A stretch of DNA of 64,000 nucleotides from Marinobacter bohaiensis (GCF_003258515.1 NZ_QGEH01000004.1:248001-312000), one strand, 5' to 3'. Counted from the stretch's first letter, positions 17,619-27,484 are shown. A program made the numbers and translations. Notes: generated by a model not told the origin, from the letters alone.

Positions 17619-18488
17619 CTAGCGCTCAAGCAGGCCGAAACGCCCCTCCCGGAAGTCGCTGATCGCCTGCTGAATCTCTTGACGGGTGTTCATGACGAAG
17701 GGCCCCTGCCCCACCACCGGCTCATCAATGGGTTCGCCGGTGAGGATCAGGAGACGGGCCCGGTTGTTAGCTTCCAGCTCAATCGTTGTGCCGCTGCGTT
17801 CCAGGGAAGCCAGGCCGGCGTCACGCAGGATGTCCGAGCCATTGAGCAGGACCGTTCCGCTCAGCACCACCACGAACGTCGTGTGCCCTTCGGGCAGGTC
17901 AAGGGCAATCCGACCGCCCGGTTCCGCCTGGATATCCCAGACGTTGATGGGCGTGAAGGTCCTGGCCGGGCCACGCCGCCCCCAGTATTCGCCAGCAATG
18001 ATGCGCAGCTCGCCACTCTGGTCACTCAATGGGATTGTGGGAATCCGGTTGCTGAGGAGGGTCTGGTAAGCGGCAGGCGCGCTTTTGTCCCTTGCTGGCA
18101 GGTTGATCCACAGCTGGACCATCTCCAGTACACCGCCCTGTTCCGTAAACGCCGGAGAGTGAAACTCCTCATGGACAATGCCGGCACCCGCCGTCATCCA
18201 TTGCACATCGCCCGCCCTGATCACACCGCCGTTGCCGGCCGAGTCGCGATGCGCCAACTCGCCCTGGAAGACAAGCGTGACGGTTTCGAAGCCGCGATGG
18301 GGATGCGGGCCGACACCTCGCCGGCTCGTAGCTGGTGGAAAGGACGCGGGCCCGGCGTAGTCAATGAGCAGGAACGGCGACGTATTCCTCGCGCCCATTC
18401 GCTCATGGGACAGGAGTGTTCGAACCGGAAACCCATCGCCAACCCAGTGGCCACGGGGAGGGCTGTATGTCGTTGCTATCTTTTTCAT
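17619..18488 (-). CDS. Pirin-family cupin protein (first copy)
   Basis: 289 residues, bicupin. The N-terminal metal motif GPHPHRGFETVTLV and later a GIVHEEFHS loop are the pirin iron ligands. Some pirins have quercetin-dioxygenase activity, others act as redox-sensing regulators. Start at ATG 18488 (GGGAGA upstream). It sits between the YcaC-like gene and a divergent LysR regulator; a second pirin follows that regulator. Confidence 0.9.
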   Translation of the reverse strand: MKKIATTYSPPRGHWVGDGFPVRTLLSHERMGARNTSPFLLIDYAGPASFPPATSRRGVGPHPHRGFETVTLVFQGELAHRDSAGNGGVIRAGDVQWMTAGAGIVHEEFHSPAFTEQGGVLEMVQLWINLPARDKSAPAAYQTLLSNRIPTIPLSDQSGELRIIAGEYWGRRGPARTFTPINVWDIQAEPGGRIALDLPEGHTTFVVVLSGTVLLNGSDILRDAGLASLERSGTTIELEANNRARLLILTGEPIDEPVVGQGPFVMNTRQEIQQAISDFREGRFGLLER

Positions 18489-18633
18489 CACGACCGTCTC
18501 CCGATGCATCGTTCGCTGTGCAATCATCTGGCACGTCATCACCCAGCGATCAACCATCACGATAGAGCAGCCCGGACGCCGCGAGTAGGCACCAATTTTC
18601 ATACTCTGAGTTCCAGTAATAGGACGCCGACAT

Positions 18634-19554
18634 ATGCAGGACCTGAATGATCTCTACTACTTCGTCAAGGTGGTCGATCACGGTGGCTTCGCCCCCGCCG
18701 GCCGCGCCCTGGGACTGCCCAAATCCCGTCTGAGCCGCCGGATTGCAGAACTCGAGCATCGCCTGGATACGCGCCTGATCAATCGGTCCACGCGGGGATT
18801 CACCGTGACGGAACTGGGTAAGGAGTACTACCGGCACTGCCTGGCCATGCTGGTGGAAGCGGAGGCCGCGCAGGAAGTCATTGACCGGTCACAGTCCGAA
18901 CCCAAGGGCTGCATCCGGTTGAGTTGCCCGCCGGGGCTGATCTACTTTCTGATCGCCCCTCTGGTGGTGCGTTTTATGGAACGCTATCCGGAAGTAAAGA
19001 TTGAGATGAACGCGACGAGTCGCCGCGTCGACGTGGTCCGGGAAGGCTATGATCTCGCCCTGAGAGTCCGCTATCCACCGCTGGAGGACAGCGGCCTGAC
19101 CATGAAGGTGCTTTCGAAAAGCCCACAGTGCCTGATGGCTGCGCCGGATCTGGTAGCGGCGCAAGCCTCCCCCGCCACGCCGGACGATCTGGCCCACTGG
19201 CCCAGCATCGATTTCGAACAGTGGGACGGCCAACACGTCTGGTGCCTGGATGGCCCTGAAGGTGCCTCCGTCCAGATCCACCACCAGCCGCGCCTGGTCA
19301 CCGACGATGTGTTCACCTTGCGAGAGGCGGCGCTGGCCGGGCTGGGCGTCATAAAGATGCCCCTGATCGTGGGCGGGAGGGACCTGCTGGAAGGGCGGCT
19401 GGTCAGCGTGTTGCCGGAATGGAGACCGCGTGGCGGCATCTTCCACGCGGTCTTTCCTTCCCGGAGAGGCCTGTTACCGGCCGTCAGGGCTTTCCTGGAT
19501 TTCGTTGCCGAGGCCCTGGACGAGGTGGATTTCCGACTGCCGGGTGATGGATAA
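18634..19554 (+). CDS. LysR-type transcriptional regulator beside pirin genes
   Basis: 306 residues. Winged helix-turn-helix at ~1-60 (FAPAGRALGLPKSRLSRRIAELE), effector domain after ~90. The sequence matches the DsdC/PtxR/AaeR-like group with YYFVKVVDHGGF. The 145-base gap to the divergent pirin gene should carry its operator, so the likely targets are pirin 1 plus ycaC, and perhaps pirin 2, whose gene converges on it. Effector unknown. Confidence 0.92.
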   Translation: MQDLNDLYYFVKVVDHGGFAPAGRALGLPKSRLSRRIAELEHRLDTRLINRSTRGFTVTELGKEYYRHCLAMLVEAEAAQEVIDRSQSEPKGCIRLSCPPGLIYFLIAPLVVRFMERYPEVKIEMNATSRRVDVVREGYDLALRVRYPPLEDSGLTMKVLSKSPQCLMAAPDLVAAQASPATPDDLAHWPSIDFEQWDGQHVWCLDGPEGASVQIHHQPRLVTDDVFTLREAALAGLGVIKMPLIVGGRDLLEGRLVSVLPEWRPRGGIFHAVFPSRRGLLPAVRAFLDFVAEALDEVDFRLPGDG

Positions 19555-19570
19555 CGCGGGATTCCTACGG

Positions 19571-20488
19571 TCAGGTGCCGGGCAACGGAATGAACTCGTC
19601 CTCGTCCCCGGGCACCTTCGGGAAACGGCCCGCCTGCCAATCCGCTTTTGCCTGTTCCAGTCGTTCCTGGCGGCTGGACACGAAATTCCACTCCATGAAA
19701 CGGGGCGGAAACGCCTCGCCTCCAACCACGGCGATGCGCGCTTCTTCCGTGGCGACAATCTCGATACCGGCCTTGCGCTCAAAGACCGCCATGGCGTACT
19801 GCGGAATAATGGACTGTCGGGCCCGGATCGCTCCATCGGCCACATAGAGAGCCCTTTCGGGCGCATCCGGCAACACCAGAGACTGTCCTTGCTGGAGGTG
19901 GGCTTCGACGTACAGAGTCTCCGAATGGGTCTTGACCGGCGAGGTCACGCCGTAGGCCGTCCCCATGATGACCCGGACGGAAACACCGTCCACGTCCAGG
20001 GCCGGAATATCGGCGCTGGGGTAATGATAAAAAGCCGGTTCGGTCTCTTCCTGATCTTCCGGCAGGGCAAGCCACAGTTGGAGGCCGTGCAGGCGGTGAT
20101 CGGTGGCCGTTACTACGGGCCGCTCCCGTTCGGAATGCACAATGCCCTTACCGGCCACCATCAGGTTGATATCGCCGGGCCGTATCGGCTGTACGCTCCC
20201 CAGGGAGTCCCGGTGCAGGATCTCGCCTTCAAAGAGGTAGGTGACCGTCGCCAGATTGACGTGAGGATGCGGGCGGACATTGATACCCTCACCGGCCGGG
20301 AAATCCGCCGGCCCCATGTGGTCGAAGAAGATCCAGGGCCCCACCATCTGGCGTTCGCGGGTGGGCAGGACACGCCTCACGGAGAACCCACCCAGGTCCT
20401 TTTCGCGGGGCTGGATGATCATTTCAATGGCGCTGCAGGAGCGGTCAACATCACAGTCGCCCGCCAGCGCTTCACTCAGGTTGCTCAT
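19571..20488 (-). CDS. Pirin-family cupin protein (second copy)
   Basis: 305 residues. The pirin signature RPHPHVNLATVTYLFEG with the GKGIVHSER loop is intact, but the sequence differs widely from the copy at 17.6-18.5 kb, so this is not a recent duplication. Start at ATG 20488, with GAGGTGG just upstream. It ends 17 bases from the converging LysR gene. Function as for pirins: metal-binding cupin, possibly redox-related. Confidence 0.9.
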   Translation of the reverse strand: MSNLSEALAGDCDVDRSCSAIEMIIQPREKDLGGFSVRRVLPTRERQMVGPWIFFDHMGPADFPAGEGINVRPHPHVNLATVTYLFEGEILHRDSLGSVQPIRPGDINLMVAGKGIVHSERERPVVTATDHRLHGLQLWLALPEDQEETEPAFYHYPSADIPALDVDGVSVRVIMGTAYGVTSPVKTHSETLYVEAHLQQGQSLVLPDAPERALYVADGAIRARQSIIPQYAMAVFERKAGIEIVATEEARIAVVGGEAFPPRFMEWNFVSSRQERLEQAKADWQAGRFPKVPGDEDEFIPLPGT

Positions 20489-20651
20489 GGTCCACCTCAC
20501 ACTGTCCAGCGGCCGGGGAATCCCGTGCCTGTTGCCTGCGTTTAAACATAGCGGACTGTCGACAGAATCAGTAGACAGGCAACTGGAACTCAGCGTTCCA
20601 TGACAGCACCGGGAGCCATTGGACCCACGCGCGGCGATACACCTGCGTCAC

Positions 20652-21539
20652 TCACCAGTCCACGTCGCGCGCCAGCGCCAGGAACGCCGACAGGTAATCC
20701 ACCTCGAGTTCGGCTTCACGGACACCGAGGAAGATCTGCTTGGCAATGCCGGTCGGCCCCAGACGGACCGGAACCAGCGGCATCCGATGCGCGTATTCCT
20801 CCACCAGCCAGCGGGGCAGCGCGGCGACGCCCCGGTTGGCTGCCACCATCTGCAGCAGGATGTCGGTGGTTTCCAGAGTCTTGTGTTTGCGCGGCATGGT
20901 CTGCGCCGGCAGCAGAAACTGGTTGAAGATGTCGAGCCGCTCCACTTCCACGGGATAGGTGATCAGCACCTCGTCTTCCAGGTCCGCCGGCTCCACCCAC
21001 TCACGCCCCGCCAGGCGGTGGGAACGGCTGACCACCAGCACCTGCTCGTAATCATGGACGGGCGTGAAGATCAGCCCCGGGCGCTGGATCGGGTCGGGGG
21101 TGACCAGCATGTCGATGTCGTAGCCCAGCAAGGCGCCCAACCCGCCGAACTGGAACTTCTGCTTGACGTCCACATCCACCTGCTGCCAGCGCTCCAGGTA
21201 GGGCGCCACCACCTTCAACAACCACTGGTAACAGGGATGACACTCCATGCCGATGCGCAGGGTCCCGCGCTGGCCCTGCGCCATCTGCCCCACCACGGTC
21301 TCGGCGTGTTCCAGTTGCGGCAACAGCCGGTTGGCCACCGACAGCAGGTAATAGCCGGCCTGCGTCAGGTGCATGCTGCGTCCCTCGCGCGTCCACAACG
21401 GCGTGCCCAACTGGTGCTCCAGCTTCTTCACGGTGTGGCTCAACGCCGATTGGGTCAGGAACAGCTTGTCCGCGGCGGCGGTCATCGACCCCTGGCGGTC
21501 GATCTCCCGCAGAATGGCAAGGTGATTGCGGTCCAGCAC
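20652..21539 (-). CDS. metR: MetR, LysR-type regulator of methionine genes
   Basis: 295 residues. Helix-turn-helix at ~16-40 (SMTAAADKLFLTQSALSHTVKKLE). The effector domain carries stretches closely like E. coli MetR: RIGMECHPCYQWL, ITYPVEVERLDIFNQFL and LLQMVAANRGVAALP. MetR activates met genes in response to homocysteine. No met gene is adjacent, so it acts in trans or on genes outside the window. Neighbouring genes face other ways. Confidence 0.88.
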   Translation of the reverse strand: MLDRNHLAILREIDRQGSMTAAADKLFLTQSALSHTVKKLEHQLGTPLWTREGRSMHLTQAGYYLLSVANRLLPQLEHAETVVGQMAQGQRGTLRIGMECHPCYQWLLKVVAPYLERWQQVDVDVKQKFQFGGLGALLGYDIDMLVTPDPIQRPGLIFTPVHDYEQVLVVSRSHRLAGREWVEPADLEDEVLITYPVEVERLDIFNQFLLPAQTMPRKHKTLETTDILLQMVAANRGVAALPRWLVEEYAHRMPLVPVRLGPTGIAKQIFLGVREAELEVDYLSAFLALARDVDW

Positions 21540-21731
21540 GGCCGGCCTCCATGAGCGTATCTAATCGGTTTGCGCAAACTTAGCATTTTTAGTCATCCAG
21601 ATCCCGATCCAGTCTGGACGGGACCCCCTTCAGGAAAGGCGGAAGCACAGCTGACGACCTGGCAGCCGTGCGTGCCGTCCGGCCCGAGCGCTTCATGGCC
21701 GTCAACGATGAGGTGGATGCGCGCAGGGCGC

Positions 21732-22433
21732 TTAGTGGGCCGGTGTCACAGACCGGTAACGCCGCTCCGGTCGCCCCACGGTGCCGTAGCTGACTTCCGC
21801 GGTCAGCTCGCCGGCGGTGACCAGGTACTCCAGATAGCGTCGCGCGGTGGTGCGTGAGGCCCCGATCTGCTGGCCTACGGCGTCGGCGCTCCAGTCACCC
21901 GGCGCGCGCACCACATCGCGGATCTTGTCCAGGGTGAGCGGGTCGATGCCTTTGGGAAGTCGCGGGGCCGACGTGGCTGGAGCGTCCGTCTCCGGCGTGT
22001 TGCGCGGCAACAGGGCATCGACTTCGCGCTGGGCCAGGTCGCCGAGGCTGTCGAGGGTGTCCAGGTGCTGCTGATAGCGCTGCAGCGCCGCTTGCAGGCG
22101 CTCGAACACCAGCGGCTTGAGGATGTAGTCAAACACGCCGCCACGCAGGGCGCTGCGCAACGTCTCCACCTCCCGCGCCGCAGTGATCAGAATGACGTCC
22201 GACGGACTGTCGCCGGCGCGCAGTTCACGCAATAACTCCAGGCCATTGCCGTCCGGGAAATAGACGTCCAGCAGCACCAGGTCAGGCTGCAGCACATCCA
22301 GTTGGTCGCGGGCGTCCGCCAGAGAATGGGCAATGCCGCACAACTCCACGAAATCAATGCGCTCGATGAAACGCCGCTGGATTTCCGCAATCTGCCGGTC
22401 GTCTTCCACAATCAGCAGTCGAATCGTCTTCAC
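21732..22433 (-). CDS. CitB/DcuR-type response regulator
   Basis: 233 residues. Receiver domain ~1-125 with Asp11/Asp12, phosphorylation site Asp56 (LLDVYFPDG) and the Lys in YILKPL; C-terminal winged helix-turn-helix (~180-225: ADAVGQQIGASRTTARRYLEYL) typical of CitB/DctR-like regulators. GTG start at 22433. Its partner kinase lies upstream (gap ~130 bases) and the pair is divergent from tctCBA, which it most likely controls in response to a tricarboxylate. Confidence 0.92.
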   Translation of the reverse strand: MKTIRLLIVEDDRQIAEIQRRFIERIDFVELCGIAHSLADARDQLDVLQPDLVLLDVYFPDGNGLELLRELRAGDSPSDVILITAAREVETLRSALRGGVFDYILKPLVFERLQAALQRYQQHLDTLDSLGDLAQREVDALLPRNTPETDAPATSAPRLPKGIDPLTLDKIRDVVRAPGDWSADAVGQQIGASRTTARRYLEYLVTAGELTAEVSYGTVGRPERRYRSVTPAH

Positions 22434-22563
22434 TCGCTGGTCTCTCTCGTTCTTGTTGGATGGTCCGTGCCGTTCAGGTTGTGCCCGAGCGCCGCATCCG
22501 GTACGCCCGCCATCACACCAGTCCCGCGCCACGGCCGCAACGCCGGCCGGTGCTCCCGCTCAT

Positions 22564-24216
22564 TCAGTGGGCGGACGCTGCCTTGGCCTGATCCTGCCCT
22601 GTCGCCGCTGGCACTTTGGGCAGATAGAGCGTGAAACGGCTGCCCGAGGGCTGCAGGGTCTCTACCGTCACCGAACCGCCCCAGCGCTCGACGAACTGCC
22701 GCACCAGGAACAGGCCGATGCCGTGATCGCCATCCGGCTTATTGGTCACGCCCCGCTCGAAGATGCGCTCGTGCTGGTCTTCGGGAACGCCTGGCCCCTG
22801 GTCTTCCACTTCGAAGATCAGGTCGTGTCCCAGATCGGTCATGCTCAGGTGGACCAGGCCGCCCTCCCCGGTCTGCTGCCGGGTGGCTTCCAGCGCGTTG
22901 TCGATCAGGTTGCCCAGGGCGCTGACCAGTTGGTCCTTGGGCAGGTTGTCCGGCAGGTCCGCCATCTGGCTGTCCGGATCGATCACCAAGCGCAGGCCCA
23001 TTTCCCGCGCCCGGTTGTACTTGCCCAGCAGACAGCCGGCCAGTACGGAGTCCGGCACCGCTTCCAGCAGCAGGTGGATCAGCGCCTGGTGGTCGTCCAC
23101 TTCGCTGCCGATCAGGCTCAGGGCTTCGTCGTTGGCGCCGATCTGGATCAGCCCGGCGATGGTGTGCAGCTTGTTGGAATACTCGTGGGTCTGGCTGCGC
23201 AGGGTGTCGGCGTACTGCTGGATGCGGGTCAACTGGCGGCTGACCTGGTCCAGCTCATCGCGCAGCCGGAAACTGGCCACCACGCCGATGATGCGCCCGC
23301 CCTGCCGCACCGGCAGGCGGTTGACGATCATCTGCCGGCCGCGCATCCAGACTTCCTGGTCGAAGGCGGATTCGCCGGTCTCGATCACTCGGGTCAGGTT
23401 GTTCTCGGGCAGCACCTCGTCGATGGGACGGCCCGCCAGACGGGTGTCCGCCTCCAGGTTCAGGGTATCCACGGCGGTGCGGTTGAACGTGGTGATCACG
23501 CCGTCCCGGTTGATCGCGATGATGCCCTCGCGCACGGACTGCAGGGTGGCATCCCGTTCCTGGAACATGGCGGCGATCTGCTCCGGCTCCAGGCCGAAGA
23601 TGGCGCGCTTGAAGCGCCCGGCGATGACGATGGCCGCCAGCACACTGCCCAGCAGCATCAGGCCCATAACCGTGTAGAGCACCATGTTGTAGCGGGCGAT
23701 GGTTGAGAGCACCTGATCCAGCGAGTAGCCCACCGAGACGATGCCGATGATGGCGCCGGTCTCGGGCACCACGATGGGCGCCTTGCCGCGCATGGACAGC
23801 CCCAAACTGCCCTCTGCCCGCGCCACGTAGCCCTCGCCGTGGACCAGCGCGCGGGTGCCGTAGTCGCCGTCGTCGTCGGCCATGGAATGGCCCAGGCGCG
23901 ACGGGTCGGGATGGGCCAGGCGGATGGCGTTGTGGTCACCGATGACGATGAACAGCGCCTGGTTGGTCTGCGCCACCCGCTCGCTCAGCGCCATCAGCTC
24001 GTCGGAGTCGCGCCGCTGAACGCCGTCGATCACTGCCGGCATGGCCGCCACGGTCTTGGCGACCATCAGCGCGCGCTGGCCGATCTCGTCGTACAGGGAT
24101 TCGCTCAGGTAGTAGCCGGCAAACCCGCCGATCAGGCCGGTCTGCAGGGCGCTAACCAGGCCCAGTACGAGGATCATCCGGGTTTTGAGTTTGGGCTTTC
24201 GGTACGTCCAGCGCAT
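22564..24216 (-). CDS. CitA/DcuS-type sensor histidine kinase
   Basis: 550 residues. Two membrane segments (~13-35 and ~178-200) enclose a ~140-residue extracytoplasmic Cache/PDC-like sensor domain. A PAS domain (~218-325), a SpoOB-like dimerisation helix with His344 (SQTHEYSNKLHTIAGLIQ) and an ATPase domain follow (NLIDNALEA, DQGPGVPED, HGIGLFLVRQ). This architecture senses carboxylates such as citrate, malate or fumarate. Its divergent neighbour is the tripartite tricarboxylate transporter, the likely target. Confidence 0.93.
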   Translation of the reverse strand: MRWTYRKPKLKTRMILVLGLVSALQTGLIGGFAGYYLSESLYDEIGQRALMVAKTVAAMPAVIDGVQRRDSDELMALSERVAQTNQALFIVIGDHNAIRLAHPDPSRLGHSMADDDGDYGTRALVHGEGYVARAEGSLGLSMRGKAPIVVPETGAIIGIVSVGYSLDQVLSTIARYNMVLYTVMGLMLLGSVLAAIVIAGRFKRAIFGLEPEQIAAMFQERDATLQSVREGIIAINRDGVITTFNRTAVDTLNLEADTRLAGRPIDEVLPENNLTRVIETGESAFDQEVWMRGRQMIVNRLPVRQGGRIIGVVASFRLRDELDQVSRQLTRIQQYADTLRSQTHEYSNKLHTIAGLIQIGANDEALSLIGSEVDDHQALIHLLLEAVPDSVLAGCLLGKYNRAREMGLRLVIDPDSQMADLPDNLPKDQLVSALGNLIDNALEATRQQTGEGGLVHLSMTDLGHDLIFEVEDQGPGVPEDQHERIFERGVTNKPDGDHGIGLFLVRQFVERWGGSVTVETLQPSGSRFTLYLPKVPAATGQDQAKAASAH

Positions 24217-24537
24217 GGTCGGGAACGGGCTTCAGTATTGGGAGCGTCTGCATCACGCCTTTGTTATAGCCCTTCAGGTTACTGCACTCGGTGGCGTTTT
24301 GCCTGTGAACTTTATGAACAAAACGCGCTTTAAATTCTTTAAAGGCTTTACGCCCACAAACTTCTGCTGTTCCTGTTCACTCCTTAACCTGCCCGTCATG
24401 TTCCGGGTAGGTCTTACTACTTACAAAACCGCAAGCGCCACCCGGGACCCGAACGATGTTTCCACACGCGAGCGCCGGCCTCCGGCCGGTTCCGGCTTGC
24501 GCTGATAGCGAGACAACAACAAACCGAGGTGACAACG
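24217..24537. other. Divergent regulatory region between sensor kinase and tctC
   Basis: 321 bases. Mostly G+C-rich but with an A+T-rich island at 24310-24350 holding three phased copies of CTTTA(AA). Both operons must start from here. No gene is visible. Confidence 0.6.
24328..24354 (+). repeat. Three direct repeats of CTTTA(AA) at 9-bp spacing
   Basis: CTTTAAATT, CTTTAAAGG and CTTTACGCC follow head to tail. The 9-bp phasing between the divergent CitA/CitB-type regulator operon and tctC makes them a candidate binding site for the response regulator. Binding itself is inference. Confidence 0.4.
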
Positions 24538-25515
24538 ATGCTTATCAAACGATGCCTGTCCTTCGTGGCCATGGCCACGTTCAGTGTTTCCGCCCTGGCC
24601 TGGGAGCCTTCCGGAAAAGTCGAATGTATCGCCCCGTCCGATCCCGGCGGCGGCTGGGATTTCACCTGCCGCAGCGTCGGTAACGTGCTGCAGGATCTTG
24701 AGCTGGTGCCGGGCAGCGTCCAGACCACCAACATGGCCGGCGCCGGCGGTGGCGTGGCCTATGCCCACACCATCAGCAAGCGTAACGACGACGATACCCT
24801 GCTGGTGGCCGGCTCCACCGCCACCATCACCCGTCTGGCCCAGAACCAGTTCCCGGGCATGAACGCCGACATGGTGCAATGGGTCGGCGCGCTGGGCGCT
24901 GACTACGGCATCATTGCCGTGGGCAAGGATTCCAAGTACCAGAACCTGAACCAGTTGATGGACGCCATGAAGGCCAACCCGCGCTCGGTCAAGTTCGCCG
25001 GCGGCAGTGCCCGCGGCGGCTGGGATCACCTCAAGGTGCTGATGACGGCCAAGGAAGCCGGCGTCGATAAGCTGCCTTCCGTGCCCTACCTGTCCTACAA
25101 CAACGGTGGCGAAGCCCTGACCCAGGTGGTCGGTGGCCAGGTGGACGCCTTCACCGGCGACGTCACCGAGACCACCGGCTTTATGGAATCCGGCGATATC
25201 CGCATCCTCGCGGTACTGGCCGATGAGCGCCTGCCCGGCAAGCTGAGCGACATTCCCACCGCCAAGGAACAGGGCATCGACGCCGTCGGCCCGAACTGGC
25301 GCGGCTTCTACATGCCCAAGGGCGCTTCCGACGAGGCCAAGGCCTACTGGACCGACGCCATCAACACCGTCTACGCCAGCGACGAGTGGAAGAAGGTCAT
25401 GAAGCGGAACGGCCTGATCCCGTTCCACCCGGACTCCGACCAGTTCGACAACTTCATCCACAAGCAGGTGGACGACATCCAGCAACTGTCCCGTGAAATA
25501 GGGCTGCTGAAATGA
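24538..25515 (+). CDS. tctC: Tripartite tricarboxylate transporter, solute-binding protein TctC
   Basis: 325 residues. Signal peptide to SALA (~21), then a Bug/TctC periplasmic domain: IAPSDPGGGWDFTCR near the start and VPYLSYNNGGEALTQVVGGQVDA in the second lobe are diagnostic. It captures a carboxylate and hands it to TctAB. Start at ATG 24538; an upstream GTG at 24529 is part of the GAGGTG ribosome site. First gene of tctCBA; the next gene overlaps by 4 bases. Confidence 0.94.
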   Translation: MLIKRCLSFVAMATFSVSALAWEPSGKVECIAPSDPGGGWDFTCRSVGNVLQDLELVPGSVQTTNMAGAGGGVAYAHTISKRNDDDTLLVAGSTATITRLAQNQFPGMNADMVQWVGALGADYGIIAVGKDSKYQNLNQLMDAMKANPRSVKFAGGSARGGWDHLKVLMTAKEAGVDKLPSVPYLSYNNGGEALTQVVGGQVDAFTGDVTETTGFMESGDIRILAVLADERLPGKLSDIPTAKEQGIDAVGPNWRGFYMPKGASDEAKAYWTDAINTVYASDEWKKVMKRNGLIPFHPDSDQFDNFIHKQVDDIQQLSREIGLLK

Positions 25516-25958
25516 CAGCCCGCGGCGACCGTATCCTCGGTCTGGGGCTGTTCGTCCTCGCTGTCGCCTATGGCTGGGCCGCCCAACAGTGGCCCGAGCC
25601 TTTCGGCGGCACGGAGACCGTCGGCCCCGAGACCTTTCCCACGCTGCTGGCCATCGTCCTGGCCCTGTCCAGCGTCTACCTGATCGTCAAGCCGGACCCG
25701 GATGCCCAGTGGCCAATGGGCCGCACCGCCGCCGAGATCCTGCTGTCGATCGCCATCCTGGTGGCCTACGCCTTCCTGCTGGAGCCACTGGGCTTTGTCA
25801 TCGCCACCACCCTGGCGGTGGGCACCCTGTGCTGGCGCATGGGCGCGCGGCTGCGGTCGGCCTTCGTCATCGGCCTGATCGGCGCCGTCGTGGTGTTCGT
25901 GCTGTTTAACTACGGTCTGGAACTGAGTCTGCCCGGCGGACTCCTGGAGTTCGAATAA
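25512..25958 (+). CDS. tctB: Tripartite tricarboxylate transporter, small membrane subunit TctB
   Basis: 148 residues with four membrane segments, the TctB size and pattern (ILGLGLFVLAVAYGW ... AEILLSIAILVAYAFLLEPLGFVIAT). It overlaps tctC by 4 bases (ATGA) and tctA by 1 base, so the three subunits are translationally coupled. Confidence 0.93.
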   Translation: MTARGDRILGLGLFVLAVAYGWAAQQWPEPFGGTETVGPETFPTLLAIVLALSSVYLIVKPDPDAQWPMGRTAAEILLSIAILVAYAFLLEPLGFVIATTLAVGTLCWRMGARLRSAFVIGLIGAVVVFVLFNYGLELSLPGGLLEFE

Positions 25959-27484
25959 TGGAGACGGTCCAGTTTCTGATGGACGGCTTTGCCGTCGCCC
26001 TGACCCCGACCAACCTGATGTTCGCGCTGTTCGGCGCCTTCATCGGCACCCTGATCGGCGCCCTGCCCGGCCTGGGGCCGGCCAACGGCGTGGCGATCCT
26101 GATCCCGCTGGCGTTCACCCTGGGGCTGCCGCCGGAAACGGCGATGATCCTGCTGACGTCCGTCTATGCGGGCGCCATGTACGGCGGCCGGATTTCCTCG
26201 ATCCTGCTGAATATTCCCGGTGACGAACCGGCGATGATGACCTGCCTGGACGGCTATCCCATGGCCCAGAAAGGCAAGGCGGCCGAGGCCCTGGCCATGT
26301 CCGCCATCGCCTCGTTCGCAGGCAGCCTGGTGGGCACCATCGGCCTGATCCTGCTGGCCCCGGCCCTGGCCAAGTTCGCCCTGACCTTTGGCCCGGCGGA
26401 GTACTTCGCGCTGTTCATGCTGGCGTTCGCCACCCTCGGCGGCATCACCGGCAAGAACCCGATGAAAACCGTCGTCGCGGCCACCCTGGGCCTGATGATT
26501 TCCACCGTGGGCATCGACATCGCCACCGGCACCCAGCGCTACACCTTCGGCGTGCTGGAGCTGTTTGAAGGCATCGACTTCATCCTCGCCATCGTCGGCC
26601 TGTTCGCCATCTCCGAACTGCTGTTCTTCATCGAGCAGCGCGCCGGAGCCGGCCGCAAGCTGATCAAGGTGGGTAAGCTCATGCTGCGCCCGAAAGAGAT
26701 CCTGCAGGCGGTGCCCACCATGTTCCGCGGCGGCATCCTCGGCTTCATCGCCGGCGTCCTACCCGGCGCGGGGGCGTCCCTGGGCAGCTTCATCAGCTAC
26801 ACCCTGGAGAAGCAGTACCTGGGCAAACGCAGCCAGTTCGGCGAAGGGGATCCGCGCGGTGTGGCGGCGCCCGAGGCCGGTAACAACGGCGCGTCTTCCG
26901 GCGCGCTGGTGCCCATGCTGACGCTGGGGGTTCCGGGCAGCGGCACCACCGCCGTGCTGCTGGCGATGCTGATCTCCCTCAACATCACGCCGGGCCCGCT
27001 GATGTTCACCCAGAACGCGGACATCGTCTGGGGCGTGATCGCGGCACTGCTGATCGGCAACGTGATCCTGCTGCTGCTCAATATCCCGCTGGTCGGGTTC
27101 TTCGTGAAGCTGCTGTCGGTGCCGCCGATGTACCTGCTGCCCATCGTCACCATGGTTGCGTTCGTGGGCATCTACTCAATCAGCCACAGCACCTTCGATC
27201 TGTACTTCATGATCGCTTTCGGCATCGCCGGCTTCATCCTGCGCAAGCTGGAGATTCCCATGGTGCCGATCATCCTGGGTCTGCTGCTGGGGCCGGAAAT
27301 GGAGAAGAACCTGGGCCACGCCCTGGTCATCTCCGACGGCGACTGGAGCATCCTGTGGGCCAGCCCGCTGGCACTGGGCCTGTGGATCGTGGCCGGCCTG
27401 GGACTGATCCTGCCGTACATCATCGGCCCCCTCCTGCGCCGTCGGATGAACGCGGCCATGAAAGAGGACCCGGTTTCCGACTGA
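25958..27484 (+). CDS. tctA: Tripartite tricarboxylate transporter, large membrane subunit TctA
   Basis: 508 residues, about eleven membrane segments. Typical motifs: GTLIGALPGLGPANGVAILIP near the N-terminus and the internal repeat GGILGFIAGVLPGAGASLGSF, with the PEAGNNGASSGALVPMLTLGVPGSGTT segment conserved in TctA. It forms the Na+/H+-driven transport channel. Ends the operon, with a good terminator 40 bases downstream. Confidence 0.95.
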   Translation: METVQFLMDGFAVALTPTNLMFALFGAFIGTLIGALPGLGPANGVAILIPLAFTLGLPPETAMILLTSVYAGAMYGGRISSILLNIPGDEPAMMTCLDGYPMAQKGKAAEALAMSAIASFAGSLVGTIGLILLAPALAKFALTFGPAEYFALFMLAFATLGGITGKNPMKTVVAATLGLMISTVGIDIATGTQRYTFGVLELFEGIDFILAIVGLFAISELLFFIEQRAGAGRKLIKVGKLMLRPKEILQAVPTMFRGGILGFIAGVLPGAGASLGSFISYTLEKQYLGKRSQFGEGDPRGVAAPEAGNNGASSGALVPMLTLGVPGSGTTAVLLAMLISLNITPGPLMFTQNADIVWGVIAALLIGNVILLLLNIPLVGFFVKLLSVPPMYLLPIVTMVAFVGIYSISHSTFDLYFMIAFGIAGFILRKLEIPMVPIILGLLLGPEMEKNLGHALVISDGDWSILWASPLALGLWIVAGLGLILPYIIGPLLRRRMNAAMKEDPVSD

